64,000 nt of DNA from Natronincola ferrireducens (GTDB lineage: Bacteria; Bacillota; Clostridia; Peptostreptococcales; Natronincolaceae), in the NCBI RefSeq assembly GCF_900100845.1, contig NZ_FNFP01000006.1, positions 36,575 to 100,574 of the forward strand. The letters run 5' to 3'. Under the pieces are notes generated by a model. The model saw only the letters and a list, made by a program, of their open reading frames with translations, searched no databases and had not been told where the DNA came from. This document shows positions 16,713 through 25,196 of the stretch, piece after piece; positions within the stretch are counted from its first letter, which is position 1; every line of letters starts with the position of its first letter. The translations under genes were made by a program, and so were the position numbers.

Positions 16713-17597
16713 ATGAAAAAATTATATGGAGTAATAACAGCAATGACAACACCTTTTGATAAAAATAATAAGGTAGATATAGGAGGAATTCAGACGCAGG
16801 TAGATTTTTTGATTAATAAGGGTGTAAATTGTCTATATCCATTAGGAACTACAGGAGAAATGTACCTTATGTCAGTAGAAGAAAGAAAGCTAGTTGCAGA
16901 GACAGTGGTAAAAAAAGCAGCTGGAAGAGTAACTGTTTATATTCATTGTGGAGCAATGACTACAGAGGACACTATTCAACTAGCAAAACATGCTTATGAA
17001 ATTAGAGCAGATGGAATAGGGGTAGTCACTCCAAGCTTTTTCACTGCAAATGATAGAGCTATTATTCAATATTATGTAGATATTGCATCAAGTATTCCGG
17101 AGGATTTTCCCATGTATTTATATGGAATTCCCCAATGCTCTACTAATGATATTAAGCCTGAAGTTGCACAAGAGATAGCCAATAAGTGTAAAAACGTTAT
17201 AGGAATTAAGTATAGTTATCCAGATGTTGTTAGAATAGCAGAATATCTCAGAATAAATGAAGGAAGATTTTCAGTTCTTATGGGACCAGATAAGCTATTT
17301 TATCCTGGATTATGTATGGGGTGTGATGGAACGGTGTCAGGCTGTTCAGGACCTATGCCAGAAGTGTTTGTAGATATTTATAAAGCATATTTAGAAGGTG
17401 ATCATGAAAAAGCAAGAAAAGCTCAAGATAAAGCATCAGCCTGTGTAGACGTGTTAAAAGCAGGAGCAGATATGGGCGTATTTAAAGAAGTTCTTAGAAA
17501 AAGAGGTATAGTAGATAGTTATATGAGAAAACCTTTGCTTAATATAGAAGAAAAGGATAAAGAAGCACTATGGGAAAATGTGTCAAAATTTTTATAA
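16713..17597 (+). CDS. DapA/NanA-family aldolase or lyase
   Basis: About 294 residues from the ATG at 16713 (AAGGTGA 5 bases upstream); an earlier in-frame ATG at 16668 lacks a better ribosome site. TIM-barrel family signs: GVITAMTTPFD at the start, LYPLGTTGEMYLMSVEER (substrate-binding GTTGE), a YGIP motif with the catalytic Tyr (about 133) and the Schiff-base Lys in IGIKYS (about 161). Members include dihydrodipicolinate synthase, N-acetylneuraminate lyase and 2-keto-3-deoxy-sugar-acid aldolases. Context with a LacI regulator and sugar kinases points to a sugar-acid role rather than lysine synthesis. Exact substrate unknown. Confidence 0.87.
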   Translation: MKKLYGVITAMTTPFDKNNKVDIGGIQTQVDFLINKGVNCLYPLGTTGEMYLMSVEERKLVAETVVKKAAGRVTVYIHCGAMTTEDTIQLAKHAYEIRADGIGVVTPSFFTANDRAIIQYYVDIASSIPEDFPMYLYGIPQCSTNDIKPEVAQEIANKCKNVIGIKYSYPDVVRIAEYLRINEGRFSVLMGPDKLFYPGLCMGCDGTVSGCSGPMPEVFVDIYKAYLEGDHEKARKAQDKASACVDVLKAGADMGVFKEVLRKRGIVDSYMRKPLLNIEEKDKEALWENVSKFL

Positions 17598-17712
17598 AAT
17601 AAAGTTACGGATGTATATATTGTGATTGAGCTTAACGCTTTTTACAGGAACAACATCATATTATTTAATACTTTCAAAATAAGCAAATCACTATAAGATA
17701 GGAGTTTTAATT

Positions 17713-18732
17713 ATGACTGTAAGAAAAATTGCAGAGAGAGCTAATGTGTCTCCTGCCACTGTTTCGCTAGTTTTAAACAATAAAGATAGTGTTAGCCAAG
17801 AGACAAAAAATAGAGTGATGAGGATTGCTCAGGAAATTGGGTATCAGGCTAAGAATAAAGGTAGTAAGATAGGGAAAAAAAAGAGTATTAGATTTGTAAA
17901 ATATAAAGAAGAAGGAATGTTGGCAGAGAGAAATGGAGACTTCATTACAAGAGTAATAGATGGTGTAGAAAATGAAGCAAGAAAAAGAAGCATGGATTTG
18001 AAAATAACTAACATAACTTCTTCAAATATTATGGAAATGATTTCTAAAATTAATGCAGAAAATGCGGATGATGGAATTGTTTTTCTGGGGACAGAATTTC
18101 AAGCTGACAATGCAGAAACACTTAAACTTTTTAAAGCACCACTAGTGGTTATTGATAATGAAATGAAGTTTGTTAATATAGATAGTGTTGTTATGGATAA
18201 TAGTACAATTGTTTATACAGCAGTGAAAAAACTGTATGATTTAGGACATAGAAAAATTGGTCATATTAAAAGCTTAAAAAAAACAGAAAGTCTTAAAGAA
18301 AGGCATCTTGCTTTTAAACTTGTAATGAATAAGTTGAGTCTTGATATTGAAGAGAAGTATACATATTGCGCTATGCCTGAAATACAATATGCACAAGAAC
18401 CAATACACAATCAGCTTAAAAGCCCAGAAAAAGAATTGCCAACTGCATTCTTTGCAGATAATGATACAATGGCTTTGGCAGCTATCAGAGCATTGAAGGA
18501 TATAGGTGTTAGAGTTCCTGACGATGTTTCAATTATAGGTGTGGATGATTTATTGATTAGTTCATATAGTGAACCAAAGCTCACAACAATAAGAATTCAT
18601 ACAAAAACTATGGGGAAAAAAGCAGTAGAACGATTAGTAGATTTAATAAATAGTGACAACACAGGAGTAATAAAAACTTTTGTAGGAAGTGAATTGGTTG
18701 AAAGAGAGTCAACGTTGGAATATAGGGGGTGA
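17713..18732 (+). CDS. LacI-family transcriptional regulator
   Basis: A 339-residue repressor with the LacI helix-turn-helix at the very N-terminus (TVRKIAERANVSPATVSLVL) and a hinge, then a basic linker (KNKGSKIGKKK) and the sugar-binding domain with PTAFFADNDTMALAAIRAL and IIGVDDLLISSYSEPKLTTI near the C-terminus. The ribosome site is ATAGGAG. The PfkB kinase gene starts 8 bases after its stop. It likely controls this cluster, perhaps through the TTTAGTA/TACTAAA palindrome at 16345-16365. The inducer is unknown. Confidence 0.9.
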   Translation: MTVRKIAERANVSPATVSLVLNNKDSVSQETKNRVMRIAQEIGYQAKNKGSKIGKKKSIRFVKYKEEGMLAERNGDFITRVIDGVENEARKRSMDLKITNITSSNIMEMISKINAENADDGIVFLGTEFQADNAETLKLFKAPLVVIDNEMKFVNIDSVVMDNSTIVYTAVKKLYDLGHRKIGHIKSLKKTESLKERHLAFKLVMNKLSLDIEEKYTYCAMPEIQYAQEPIHNQLKSPEKELPTAFFADNDTMALAAIRALKDIGVRVPDDVSIIGVDDLLISSYSEPKLTTIRIHTKTMGKKAVERLVDLINSDNTGVIKTFVGSELVERESTLEYRG

Positions 18733-18739
18733 CCAGAGA

Positions 18740-19648
18740 ATGGGAATTTTAAGCTTTGGCTCACTAAATGTTGATGAAACTTATCATGTTGAAGCTATTG
18801 CACTTCCTGGGCAAACAATACCTTCTAAGAGGATGAGTATTAGTAGTGGTGGCAAGGGATTTAATCAATCTATCGCAGCAGCTAAGGCGGGGGCAAAAGT
18901 ATATCATGCAGGTGCAATTGGGAAAAAAGATGCAGACATTATTAGAGGTATATTGGAAGATAACAATGTAAATACAACTTATATAAGCACAAATCATGAG
19001 CATAGCGGAAGAGCATTAATACAGTGTGATAAAAATGGAGAAAATTGTATAGTGCTATATGGTGGTGCAAATCATGAAATAGACAAAGAGTATATCGATA
19101 GGGTAATGGCAAAGTTTGAGAAAAAACATACTGTTTTGCTTCAAAATGAAATATCAAACACAGATTATATTATGATAAAGGCAAAAGAAAAAGGAATGCA
19201 GATTTGTTTTAATCCATCACCAATAAGTGAAGCTTTGTATTCTTATCCAATGGAGCTCATTGATATTTTAATTTTAAATGAACTTGAAGGCAGAGATATT
19301 ACAAAAGAATTTAATAAAGATAAAATTTTAGATGTGTTACTTAAGAAGTACCCTTCAATGAAAATAGTATTAACCTTAGGGGAAAATGGGTGTATTTATG
19401 CTGATAAAGATCAGAGAATTCCACAATCTGCATATAAAGTTGTAACTATTGATACAACAGCTGCAGGGGATACCTTTATAGGGTACTACATAAGTACAAT
19501 TATGTCGGGATATGATACTAGAAAAGCGCTTAAAATAGCTACAGCAGCTTCTGCTTTAGCAGTGACAAAAGAAGGAGCAGCTAAAAGTATTCCTACAATG
19601 AAAGAAGTCAAAGATTTCATGATGAAATTTAAAGACTATACTTTGTAA
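18740..19648 (+). CDS. PfkB-family carbohydrate kinase (ribokinase-like)
   Basis: About 302 residues from ATG 18740, preceded by AGGGGGTGA; the longer frame from 18689 would overlap the LacI gene and lacks a ribosome site. It has SFGSLNVDETYHVEAIALPGQT at the start, GGKGFNQSIAAAKAG (substrate and anion binding) and the C-terminal DTTAAGDTFIGYY with the catalytic Asp. It is closest in layout to ribokinase, but IALPGQT and GGKGFNQS differ from the RbsK consensus, so another substrate (for example a keto-deoxy sugar acid) is possible. It is the second PfkB kinase in the window. Confidence 0.85.
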   Translation: MGILSFGSLNVDETYHVEAIALPGQTIPSKRMSISSGGKGFNQSIAAAKAGAKVYHAGAIGKKDADIIRGILEDNNVNTTYISTNHEHSGRALIQCDKNGENCIVLYGGANHEIDKEYIDRVMAKFEKKHTVLLQNEISNTDYIMIKAKEKGMQICFNPSPISEALYSYPMELIDILILNELEGRDITKEFNKDKILDVLLKKYPSMKIVLTLGENGCIYADKDQRIPQSAYKVVTIDTTAAGDTFIGYYISTIMSGYDTRKALKIATAASALAVTKEGAAKSIPTMKEVKDFMMKFKDYTL

Positions 19649-20030
19649 AAAACAATGAATATATTTAGCAAGTTTTTATAACACATTTTTTATAGAGGAC
19701 ATGCACATTTTGAATGGCAAGTATACTCTGGAAAAATTAAAGCTATTCATGGTAACGATTGCATCTGGATAAGTCTAAAAATTAAGAATGTTTAAAAATA
19801 ATTTCGCAAATTTTAATGATGGCGTTATAATACTCTTTTCCTGAGGTTGCTATAGTAACTCTTCTGTGTATGTAGAAAGTCTAGTGTATTCTAAACATCG
19901 GATATTTACGAATGGATAGTAAAAACAACATAATAATTTGTGCGAAGTATTAAAAGAAAAGTTTAATAAGTAGTATAGCGTTATATGACGCAATTATATA
20001 CTAATAAAATAAAAGGGGGAAAGATTAATT
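19649..20030 (+). other. Intergenic region with a short unidentified frame
   Basis: No complete gene. A stop-bounded frame without a start (about 19682-19795) reads RGHAHFEWQVYSGKIKAIHG and on to a TAA. It may be a leftover of a coding sequence, but I cannot name it. The rest is AT-rich, and a promoter for the TRAP genes is expected here, though none is clear. GGGGGAAAG before 20031 is the ribosome site. Confidence 0.25.
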
Positions 20031-21080
20031 ATGAAAAGAAAGCTTATGTGTTTATTATTATTTGTAACAATGATTTCAAGCATGTTTGTTGGATGTACAG
20101 GTAATAATGTTGAGACTTCAGGAGAGACTCCAGGAGAGGACTCGGGAGGTCTAGACAACCCAGTAGAACTAACCATATCTCTTACTGCTGTGTCAACAGA
20201 TACCCATGCAAAAGCAATGGCAGAATTTAAAAAATATGTTGAAGAGAAATCAAATGGAAATATAACAGTTGATCTTTACACAGATGCTACACTATTTACA
20301 CAAGAAGAAGAGTTAGTTGGTGTTGTAGCAGGTGATATAGATATGACATTAACAAGTGCATCTTGGTTAACAACTAATTCACCTTGGATATCTATGTTTA
20401 CTGCCGGATATATTTTTAATAGTTATGAGCATATGACCAGTGTGTTAAATGGAGAGATTGGCCAAGAAGTATTTGCAAAGGTTGCGGAGGAGCAGGGGTT
20501 AATACCACTAGGAGCTTGGTATTTAGGAGCTCGTCAAATTTCCTTATCACAAGATAAAGCAATTAAGACTCCAGCGGATTTAGCAGGGATTAATCTAAGA
20601 ATGCCTAATTCTGATGCATGGATGTTCTTAGGACGTGCTTTAGGAGCTAATCCAACACCTATTTCATTTTCAGAACTCTACCTATCTTTACAGACAGGTG
20701 TAGTTGATGGTCAAGATAACCCATTACCAACAGTTGAGAGTGCAAAATTCTATGAGGTGCAAAATTCCATCACTTTAACGGATCACTTAATAGATTCAGT
20801 ATGGCCAGCAATTAACCCTAATACTTGGAATTCTTTATCAGATGAGCAAAAACAAATAGTTTTAGAAGGTATCGAAGTAGGAAGAGAGTATTGTGATACT
20901 ACAAATTTACAAAGAGAAGCTGAATTAGTAGCATTATTTAAAGAACAAGGAGTAGTTATATATGAGGCAGACAAAACTGCATTTGCCAATCATGTATTAG
21001 ATCAATATTTAAACAATCCTATTTCTGACACTTGGGATATGGAGATTTATGAACAGATTCAAAAATTAGCTAACAATTAG
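20031..21080 (+). CDS. dctP: TRAP transporter solute-binding lipoprotein, DctP family
   Basis: A 349-residue extracellular binding protein. A lipoprotein signal (FVGCTG, Cys at about 22) is followed by a low-complexity Gly/Glu/Ser linker. The mature part shows DctP hallmarks: LRMPNSDAWMFLGRALGANPTPISFSELYLSLQTGVVDGQDNP (about 190-230), where the conserved Arg binds a substrate carboxylate. TRAP systems use ion gradients to import mostly organic or sugar acids. Two membrane subunits follow, separated by a long hairpin. The ligand is not identifiable; the neighbouring isomerase and kinase suggest a sugar or sugar acid. Confidence 0.92.
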   Translation: MKRKLMCLLLFVTMISSMFVGCTGNNVETSGETPGEDSGGLDNPVELTISLTAVSTDTHAKAMAEFKKYVEEKSNGNITVDLYTDATLFTQEEELVGVVAGDIDMTLTSASWLTTNSPWISMFTAGYIFNSYEHMTSVLNGEIGQEVFAKVAEEQGLIPLGAWYLGARQISLSQDKAIKTPADLAGINLRMPNSDAWMFLGRALGANPTPISFSELYLSLQTGVVDGQDNPLPTVESAKFYEVQNSITLTDHLIDSVWPAINPNTWNSLSDEQKQIVLEGIEVGREYCDTTNLQREAELVALFKEQGVVIYEADKTAFANHVLDQYLNNPISDTWDMEIYEQIQKLANN

Positions 21081-21113
21081 TAAAATAAGGTTCTCATCAT
21101 ATATGTATATGAA

Positions 21114-21177
21114 GGCTGTTACAACATTATATTGTCAAAAACCAATCTGGATAACAATATTAAGTCTTGTAACAGCC
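21114..21177 (+). terminator. Intra-operon hairpin between dctP and dctQ
   Basis: A perfect 11-bp stem GGCTGTTACAA (21114-21124) and TTGTAACAGCC (21167-21177), with further inner pairing around TTATATTGTC/GATAACAATA. It lacks a strong T-run. Such hairpins commonly stabilise the binding-protein mRNA and partly terminate, giving more binding protein than membrane subunits. Confidence 0.6.
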
Positions 21178-21256
21178 GTATTTATTCAAATATTTGTAAA
21201 GAAGAGGTGTTTATCAGAATAATAGTCATTATTAAATATTCTGGAGAGGAGATAAA

Positions 21257-21817
21257 ATGAATAATATAAAGAAAGTATTATTATTTATGAGGGAAGTTAT
21301 TGAAATTTATATACCAGTAATTAGCTTTTGTATTATGTTTGTTGTATTTATTGTTCAAGTTTTTTCTCGTTATGTTTTAAGACAACCTATTCCTTGGGCA
21401 TATGAAGTAACAGTTACATGTTACTTATGGATGGTTATGTTAGGGGCAGTTTTTGCACAAAGAGAAAAAGCACATGTTAGATTTACTTTAGTATATGACA
21501 AACTTTCTATTAAAGGAAAAGCTATTTGTTCATTTCTTGGCAATTTAATTATTGCTATTGCATTTACGGCTTCACTTGTGCCAAGTGCAAAGTTTATAAA
21601 TTTTATGAAAATTGAAAAAACAAGCATACTTCGAGTAGGGTTAAACATTGTATACGCTCCTTATATAGTATTTCATATTTTTATATTAGCATATATAGTA
21701 ATAGACATGTATAAAGAATTCATGGTATTTACTGGATTAGGAGGAAAAAAAGCTGAAGAGGAACTTTTAAATGAAACTAGGCCACAATATCAGGAGGTAA
21801 TTGATTCTAATTTATAA
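21257..21817 (+). CDS. dctQ: TRAP transporter small permease, DctQ family
   Basis: A 186-residue protein with four hydrophobic segments (about 17-37, 52-72, 90-110 and 132-152). It contains the DctQ signature around RYVLRQPIPWAYEVTVTCYLWMVMLGAVFAQREKAHV (about 35-72), including the conserved Trp-x-x-Glu. It forms the membrane complex with DctM. The ribosome site GAGAGGAG precedes ATG 21257. It is followed 47 bases later by dctM. Confidence 0.9.
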   Translation: MNNIKKVLLFMREVIEIYIPVISFCIMFVVFIVQVFSRYVLRQPIPWAYEVTVTCYLWMVMLGAVFAQREKAHVRFTLVYDKLSIKGKAICSFLGNLIIAIAFTASLVPSAKFINFMKIEKTSILRVGLNIVYAPYIVFHIFILAYIVIDMYKEFMVFTGLGGKKAEEELLNETRPQYQEVIDSNL

Positions 21818-21864
21818 AAAGGCAGAATTTTAACCATATACTTATCTTACAAGGAGGATAAAAA

Positions 21865-23160
21865 ATGGATTTTAGTTTGGCGTTAATTGGATTTATAACT
21901 ATATTTGTTCTTATTTTTATATTGAGGATGCCAATTCCAATGGGTTTAATGGCTGCATGTGTATTCTATTTTTTAATCAATGGGCAAGATGTAAAAATGG
22001 TTGCTCAGCAGACCCTTAAAACATACTACACTAACTATACAATTATTGCAGTACCACTATTTATTTTTGCTGCTAATGTTATGAATAGTGGCAAAGTAAC
22101 AGAGAAAGTATTTGGTTTTGCTAAGGGGTTTGTTGGTAGATTTAAAGGTGGACTTGGGCATGTAAATGTTCTAGCATCTCTGATTTTTTCAGGCATGACA
22201 GGCTCCGCCTTAGCTGATGCTAGCGGACTTGGAAAAATGGAAATTGATTCAATGCGACAAGAGGGATATGATGATGGTTTTAGTTGTGCTATTACAGCGG
22301 CGTCTTCAACAATTGGACCAATTTTTCCTCCTAGTATTCCTATGGTAATATATGCTATGCTTTCAGGTGCATCAGTAGGAGCATTGTTTATGGCAGGCAT
22401 GGTTCCTGGAATTTTACTTGCTGTTGCACTAATGATATATGTTGCATTCATAGCAAAGAAACGCAATTATCCAAGGAGTGAGAAAATAGGAAAAAAAGCT
22501 TTTTTAAAATACACTATTACAGCTATACCCGCTTTATTAACACCAGTCATCCTACTGCTAGGCATTTATACTGGTGTCATGACACCAACAGAAGCAGGGG
22601 CTATTGCTGGATTGTATGCATTAATAGTAGCAGTTTTTGGATATCGTATATTAAAATGGCATGCTTTTAAGGAAGTATTGTTAGATACAGTCAGATCTAC
22701 GGGCTCCATTTCTTTGATGATTGGTGCAGCTACTTGTATTTCATATATTGTTGCTAGAGAAAAAATTGCTGTTAATCTAGGAAATTTAATACTTGGTGCA
22801 ACAGATAATGAATATGTTTTCTTATTAGTAGTGGCATCAGCAATTTTAGTTTTAGGTATGTTTATTGATACTTCTGTGATTCAAGTGGTATTTATACCTA
22901 TTGTTTTGCCTTTGGCAAACAGTTTTGGTATAGACTTAGTACATTTCGGCCTAGTAGTAGTTTTTAGTATGATGATTGGTTTGTCTACACCACCTTTTGG
23001 TATGCTTTTGTTTATTACCAGTGGGATTTCAGGGACCCCTTTAAAAAGTGTAATGAAAGAAATATGGCTACCTTTAGCTGCAATGCTTGTAGTTCTAGGT
23101 ATTATCATTTTTGTACCTAGTATTTTTTTAATATTACCTAGAGTACTATTAGGATATTAG
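21865..23160 (+). CDS. dctM: TRAP transporter large permease, DctM family
   Basis: A 431-residue protein with about 12 hydrophobic segments. It has family motifs VPLFIFAANVMNSG, GLGHVNVLASLIFSGMTGSALADASGLG (about 95-120) and ITAASSTIGPIFPPSIPMVIYAM (about 140-162), which line the transport path. The C-terminal half repeats the topology (PTEAGAIAGLYAL, GLSTPPFGMLLFI). The length matches DctM. The ribosome site is AAGGAGG. It is the last TRAP gene and is separated by 365 bases from ribulokinase. Confidence 0.93.
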   Translation: MDFSLALIGFITIFVLIFILRMPIPMGLMAACVFYFLINGQDVKMVAQQTLKTYYTNYTIIAVPLFIFAANVMNSGKVTEKVFGFAKGFVGRFKGGLGHVNVLASLIFSGMTGSALADASGLGKMEIDSMRQEGYDDGFSCAITAASSTIGPIFPPSIPMVIYAMLSGASVGALFMAGMVPGILLAVALMIYVAFIAKKRNYPRSEKIGKKAFLKYTITAIPALLTPVILLLGIYTGVMTPTEAGAIAGLYALIVAVFGYRILKWHAFKEVLLDTVRSTGSISLMIGAATCISYIVAREKIAVNLGNLILGATDNEYVFLLVVASAILVLGMFIDTSVIQVVFIPIVLPLANSFGIDLVHFGLVVVFSMMIGLSTPPFGMLLFITSGISGTPLKSVMKEIWLPLAAMLVVLGIIIFVPSIFLILPRVLLGY

Positions 23161-23231
23161 GGTAATTAATATTATTTACTAAGGTATATAAAGTAATATA
23201 CATATTAGTTACCTAAATTTTGTGGAAATAG

Positions 23232-23360
23232 CTAAACTGTATTTTTCATCAAAGTAATGAGAGTACGATTGATGAACATTAACCAAAGAAATCCATAAAT
23301 CCCATAGAATATAGATGTTCTTAAATTCTTAATACCATACCTTTGTGTTTTAATAGACAT
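23232..23360 (-). pseudogene. Possible transposase C-terminal remnant
   Basis: On the minus strand a 42-codon frame (ATG at 23360, TAG at 23232-23234) encodes a basic then hydrophobic peptide (KTQRYGIKNLRTSIFYGIYG). A neighbouring frame upstream (KFPRNKFTNLERSYICLLKH) looks like its continuation across a frameshift. The arrangement recalls decayed DDE transposase tails, but the match is weak. The rest of the 23161-23525 gap is AT-rich with no gene. Confidence 0.25.
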
Positions 23361-23525
23361 ATATAACTTCTTTCTAGGTTGGTAAATTTATTTCTTGGAA
23401 ACTTGATTTTACCACAATTTGGTGAGACGTTATATTTTTTATGCTAAAAACTAACCTGTAATTATACCAGTTACAGTGCTGCACAAACATCTAATAATAA
23501 GTAAAACTTGAAGGAGAGAATTAAT

Positions 23526-25193
23526 ATGTGTAAATATTCAATCGGAATAGACTTTGGAACACTTTCAGCCAGAGCTCTTCTGGTAAATGTGAAGACAGGT
23601 GAAGAATTAGCTTGTGCTGTATTTGAATATCCTCATGCTGTTATGGATAAAAATTTACCTAGTGGGAAAAAGCTTGGTTATGATTGGGCTTTACAACATC
23701 CTAGAGATTATTTAGATGCTATTTCATATATTATTCCTATGCTATTAAAGGAATCCAGCATCTTTCCTGATGATATTATTGGTTTAGGAATTGATTTCAC
23801 ATCATGTACTATTTTGCCAGTTAAGGCAAATGGGACTCCAATTTGTGAAATAGATGGATATAGAAATGAACCACATGCTTACGTTAAACTTTGGAAACAT
23901 CATGCTGCACAAGATAAAGCTAATAAAATTAATGAGGTAGCCACTGAAATAGAAGAAAAATGGCTAGGTCGTTATGGTAATAAAATATCTTCTGAATGGG
24001 TGCTACCAAAGATATGGGAAATACTTTCTGAAGCGCCAGAGGTTTATGAAGAAGCTGATTATTTTATGGAAGCTGGCGATTGGGTAGTGTGGCAACTTAC
24101 GGGTAGTCTTACTAGAAATTTAAGTGCCACAGGATTTAAAGCTATGTGGAGTAAAAAGAGTGGATATCCTGATAAAACCTTCTTTAGAGAATTAGACCCA
24201 CGACTTGAGAATGTTGTAGAAGAAAAGCTTGGGGGCTCAATTATTCCTCTAGGACATAAGGCTGGTGAAATTAATCAAGAAACTTCACAAAAAACAGGTT
24301 TAAATATAGGGACTCCAGTTGCTGCAGCTAATATAGACGCGCATGTAACCTTTCCAGCACTGTCTATTGATGGTCCTGGAAAGATGTTGGCTATCATTGG
24401 AACTTCAACTTGTCATATCTTATTAGGAGAAGAAGAACACTTAGTACCAGGAATAAGTGGTGTAGTAGAAGATGGTGTATATCCTGGGTTTTATGGATAT
24501 GAGGCAGGTCAAGCTAGTGTAGGAGATCTGTTTGGCTGGTTTGTAGAAAATTGTGTTGGCAAAGACTACTATGATTGTGCTCAGGCACAAGACATGGATA
24601 TACATAATTATCTTATGGAGAAGGCATCAGAATTAGAGGTTGGTCAAAGTGGATTAATTGCACTGGATTGGTGGAATGGCTGTCGCTCCACCTTAGTGGA
24701 TGCAGATTTAACTGGTATGGTAGTAGGGATGACATTACAGACGAAGCCTGAAGAAGTTTATCGTGCTTTAATAGAAGCAACTGCTTATGGAACAAAGAAG
24801 ATAATAGATATCTTTAATGAAAATGACGTTCCTGTAAATGAATTCTATGCCTCAGGAGGAATTGCACAGAAGAATCCGCTTGCTATGCAAATCTATGCAG
24901 ATGTTATTAATATGCCAATTAAAATAGGTGGAAGGTCCCAAGGCCCTGCACTCGGAAGTGCTATATTTGCCGCAGTTGCTGCTGGTAGGGAAAATGGAGG
25001 TTATGACAATATTATTGAGGCTAGTAGACATATGGGAAAACTTGATGATAAGGTTTATGAACCTAATGTAAAAAATGTTTTAATGTATAAAAAATTATAT
25101 GAAGAATATAGCATATTACATGATTATTTTGGCACTGGGATAAATGATGTTATGAAAAGATTAAAAAAATATAAGAACAAGGGGCTGTGTTAA
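23526..25193 (+). CDS. araB: Ribulokinase (AraB family)
   Basis: About 555 residues from ATG 23526 (GAAGGAGAG 7 bases upstream; the frame could extend to a TTG inside the ribosome site). An FGGY kinase with the AraB-type start IGIDFGTLSARALLVNVKTGEE, the WALQHPRDY motif, the FTSCTILPV segment and the C-terminal FYASGGIAQKNPLAMQIYAD signature. AraB phosphorylates L-ribulose and, in studied enzymes, also D-ribulose and other 2-ketopentoses. No araA or araD is nearby. It lies 3 bases before the fucose/arabinose isomerase gene, so D-ribulose from D-arabinose is the likely substrate. Confidence 0.9.
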   Translation: MCKYSIGIDFGTLSARALLVNVKTGEELACAVFEYPHAVMDKNLPSGKKLGYDWALQHPRDYLDAISYIIPMLLKESSIFPDDIIGLGIDFTSCTILPVKANGTPICEIDGYRNEPHAYVKLWKHHAAQDKANKINEVATEIEEKWLGRYGNKISSEWVLPKIWEILSEAPEVYEEADYFMEAGDWVVWQLTGSLTRNLSATGFKAMWSKKSGYPDKTFFRELDPRLENVVEEKLGGSIIPLGHKAGEINQETSQKTGLNIGTPVAAANIDAHVTFPALSIDGPGKMLAIIGTSTCHILLGEEEHLVPGISGVVEDGVYPGFYGYEAGQASVGDLFGWFVENCVGKDYYDCAQAQDMDIHNYLMEKASELEVGQSGLIALDWWNGCRSTLVDADLTGMVVGMTLQTKPEEVYRALIEATAYGTKKIIDIFNENDVPVNEFYASGGIAQKNPLAMQIYADVINMPIKIGGRSQGPALGSAIFAAVAAGRENGGYDNIIEASRHMGKLDDKVYEPNVKNVLMYKKLYEEYSILHDYFGTGINDVMKRLKKYKNKGLC

Positions 25194-25196
25194 ATT

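Noticed and set aside
22035..22466. 143-codon open frame on the minus strand
   Set aside because: It is antisense to the conserved TRAP permease dctM, whose family motifs are clear; no ribosome site.
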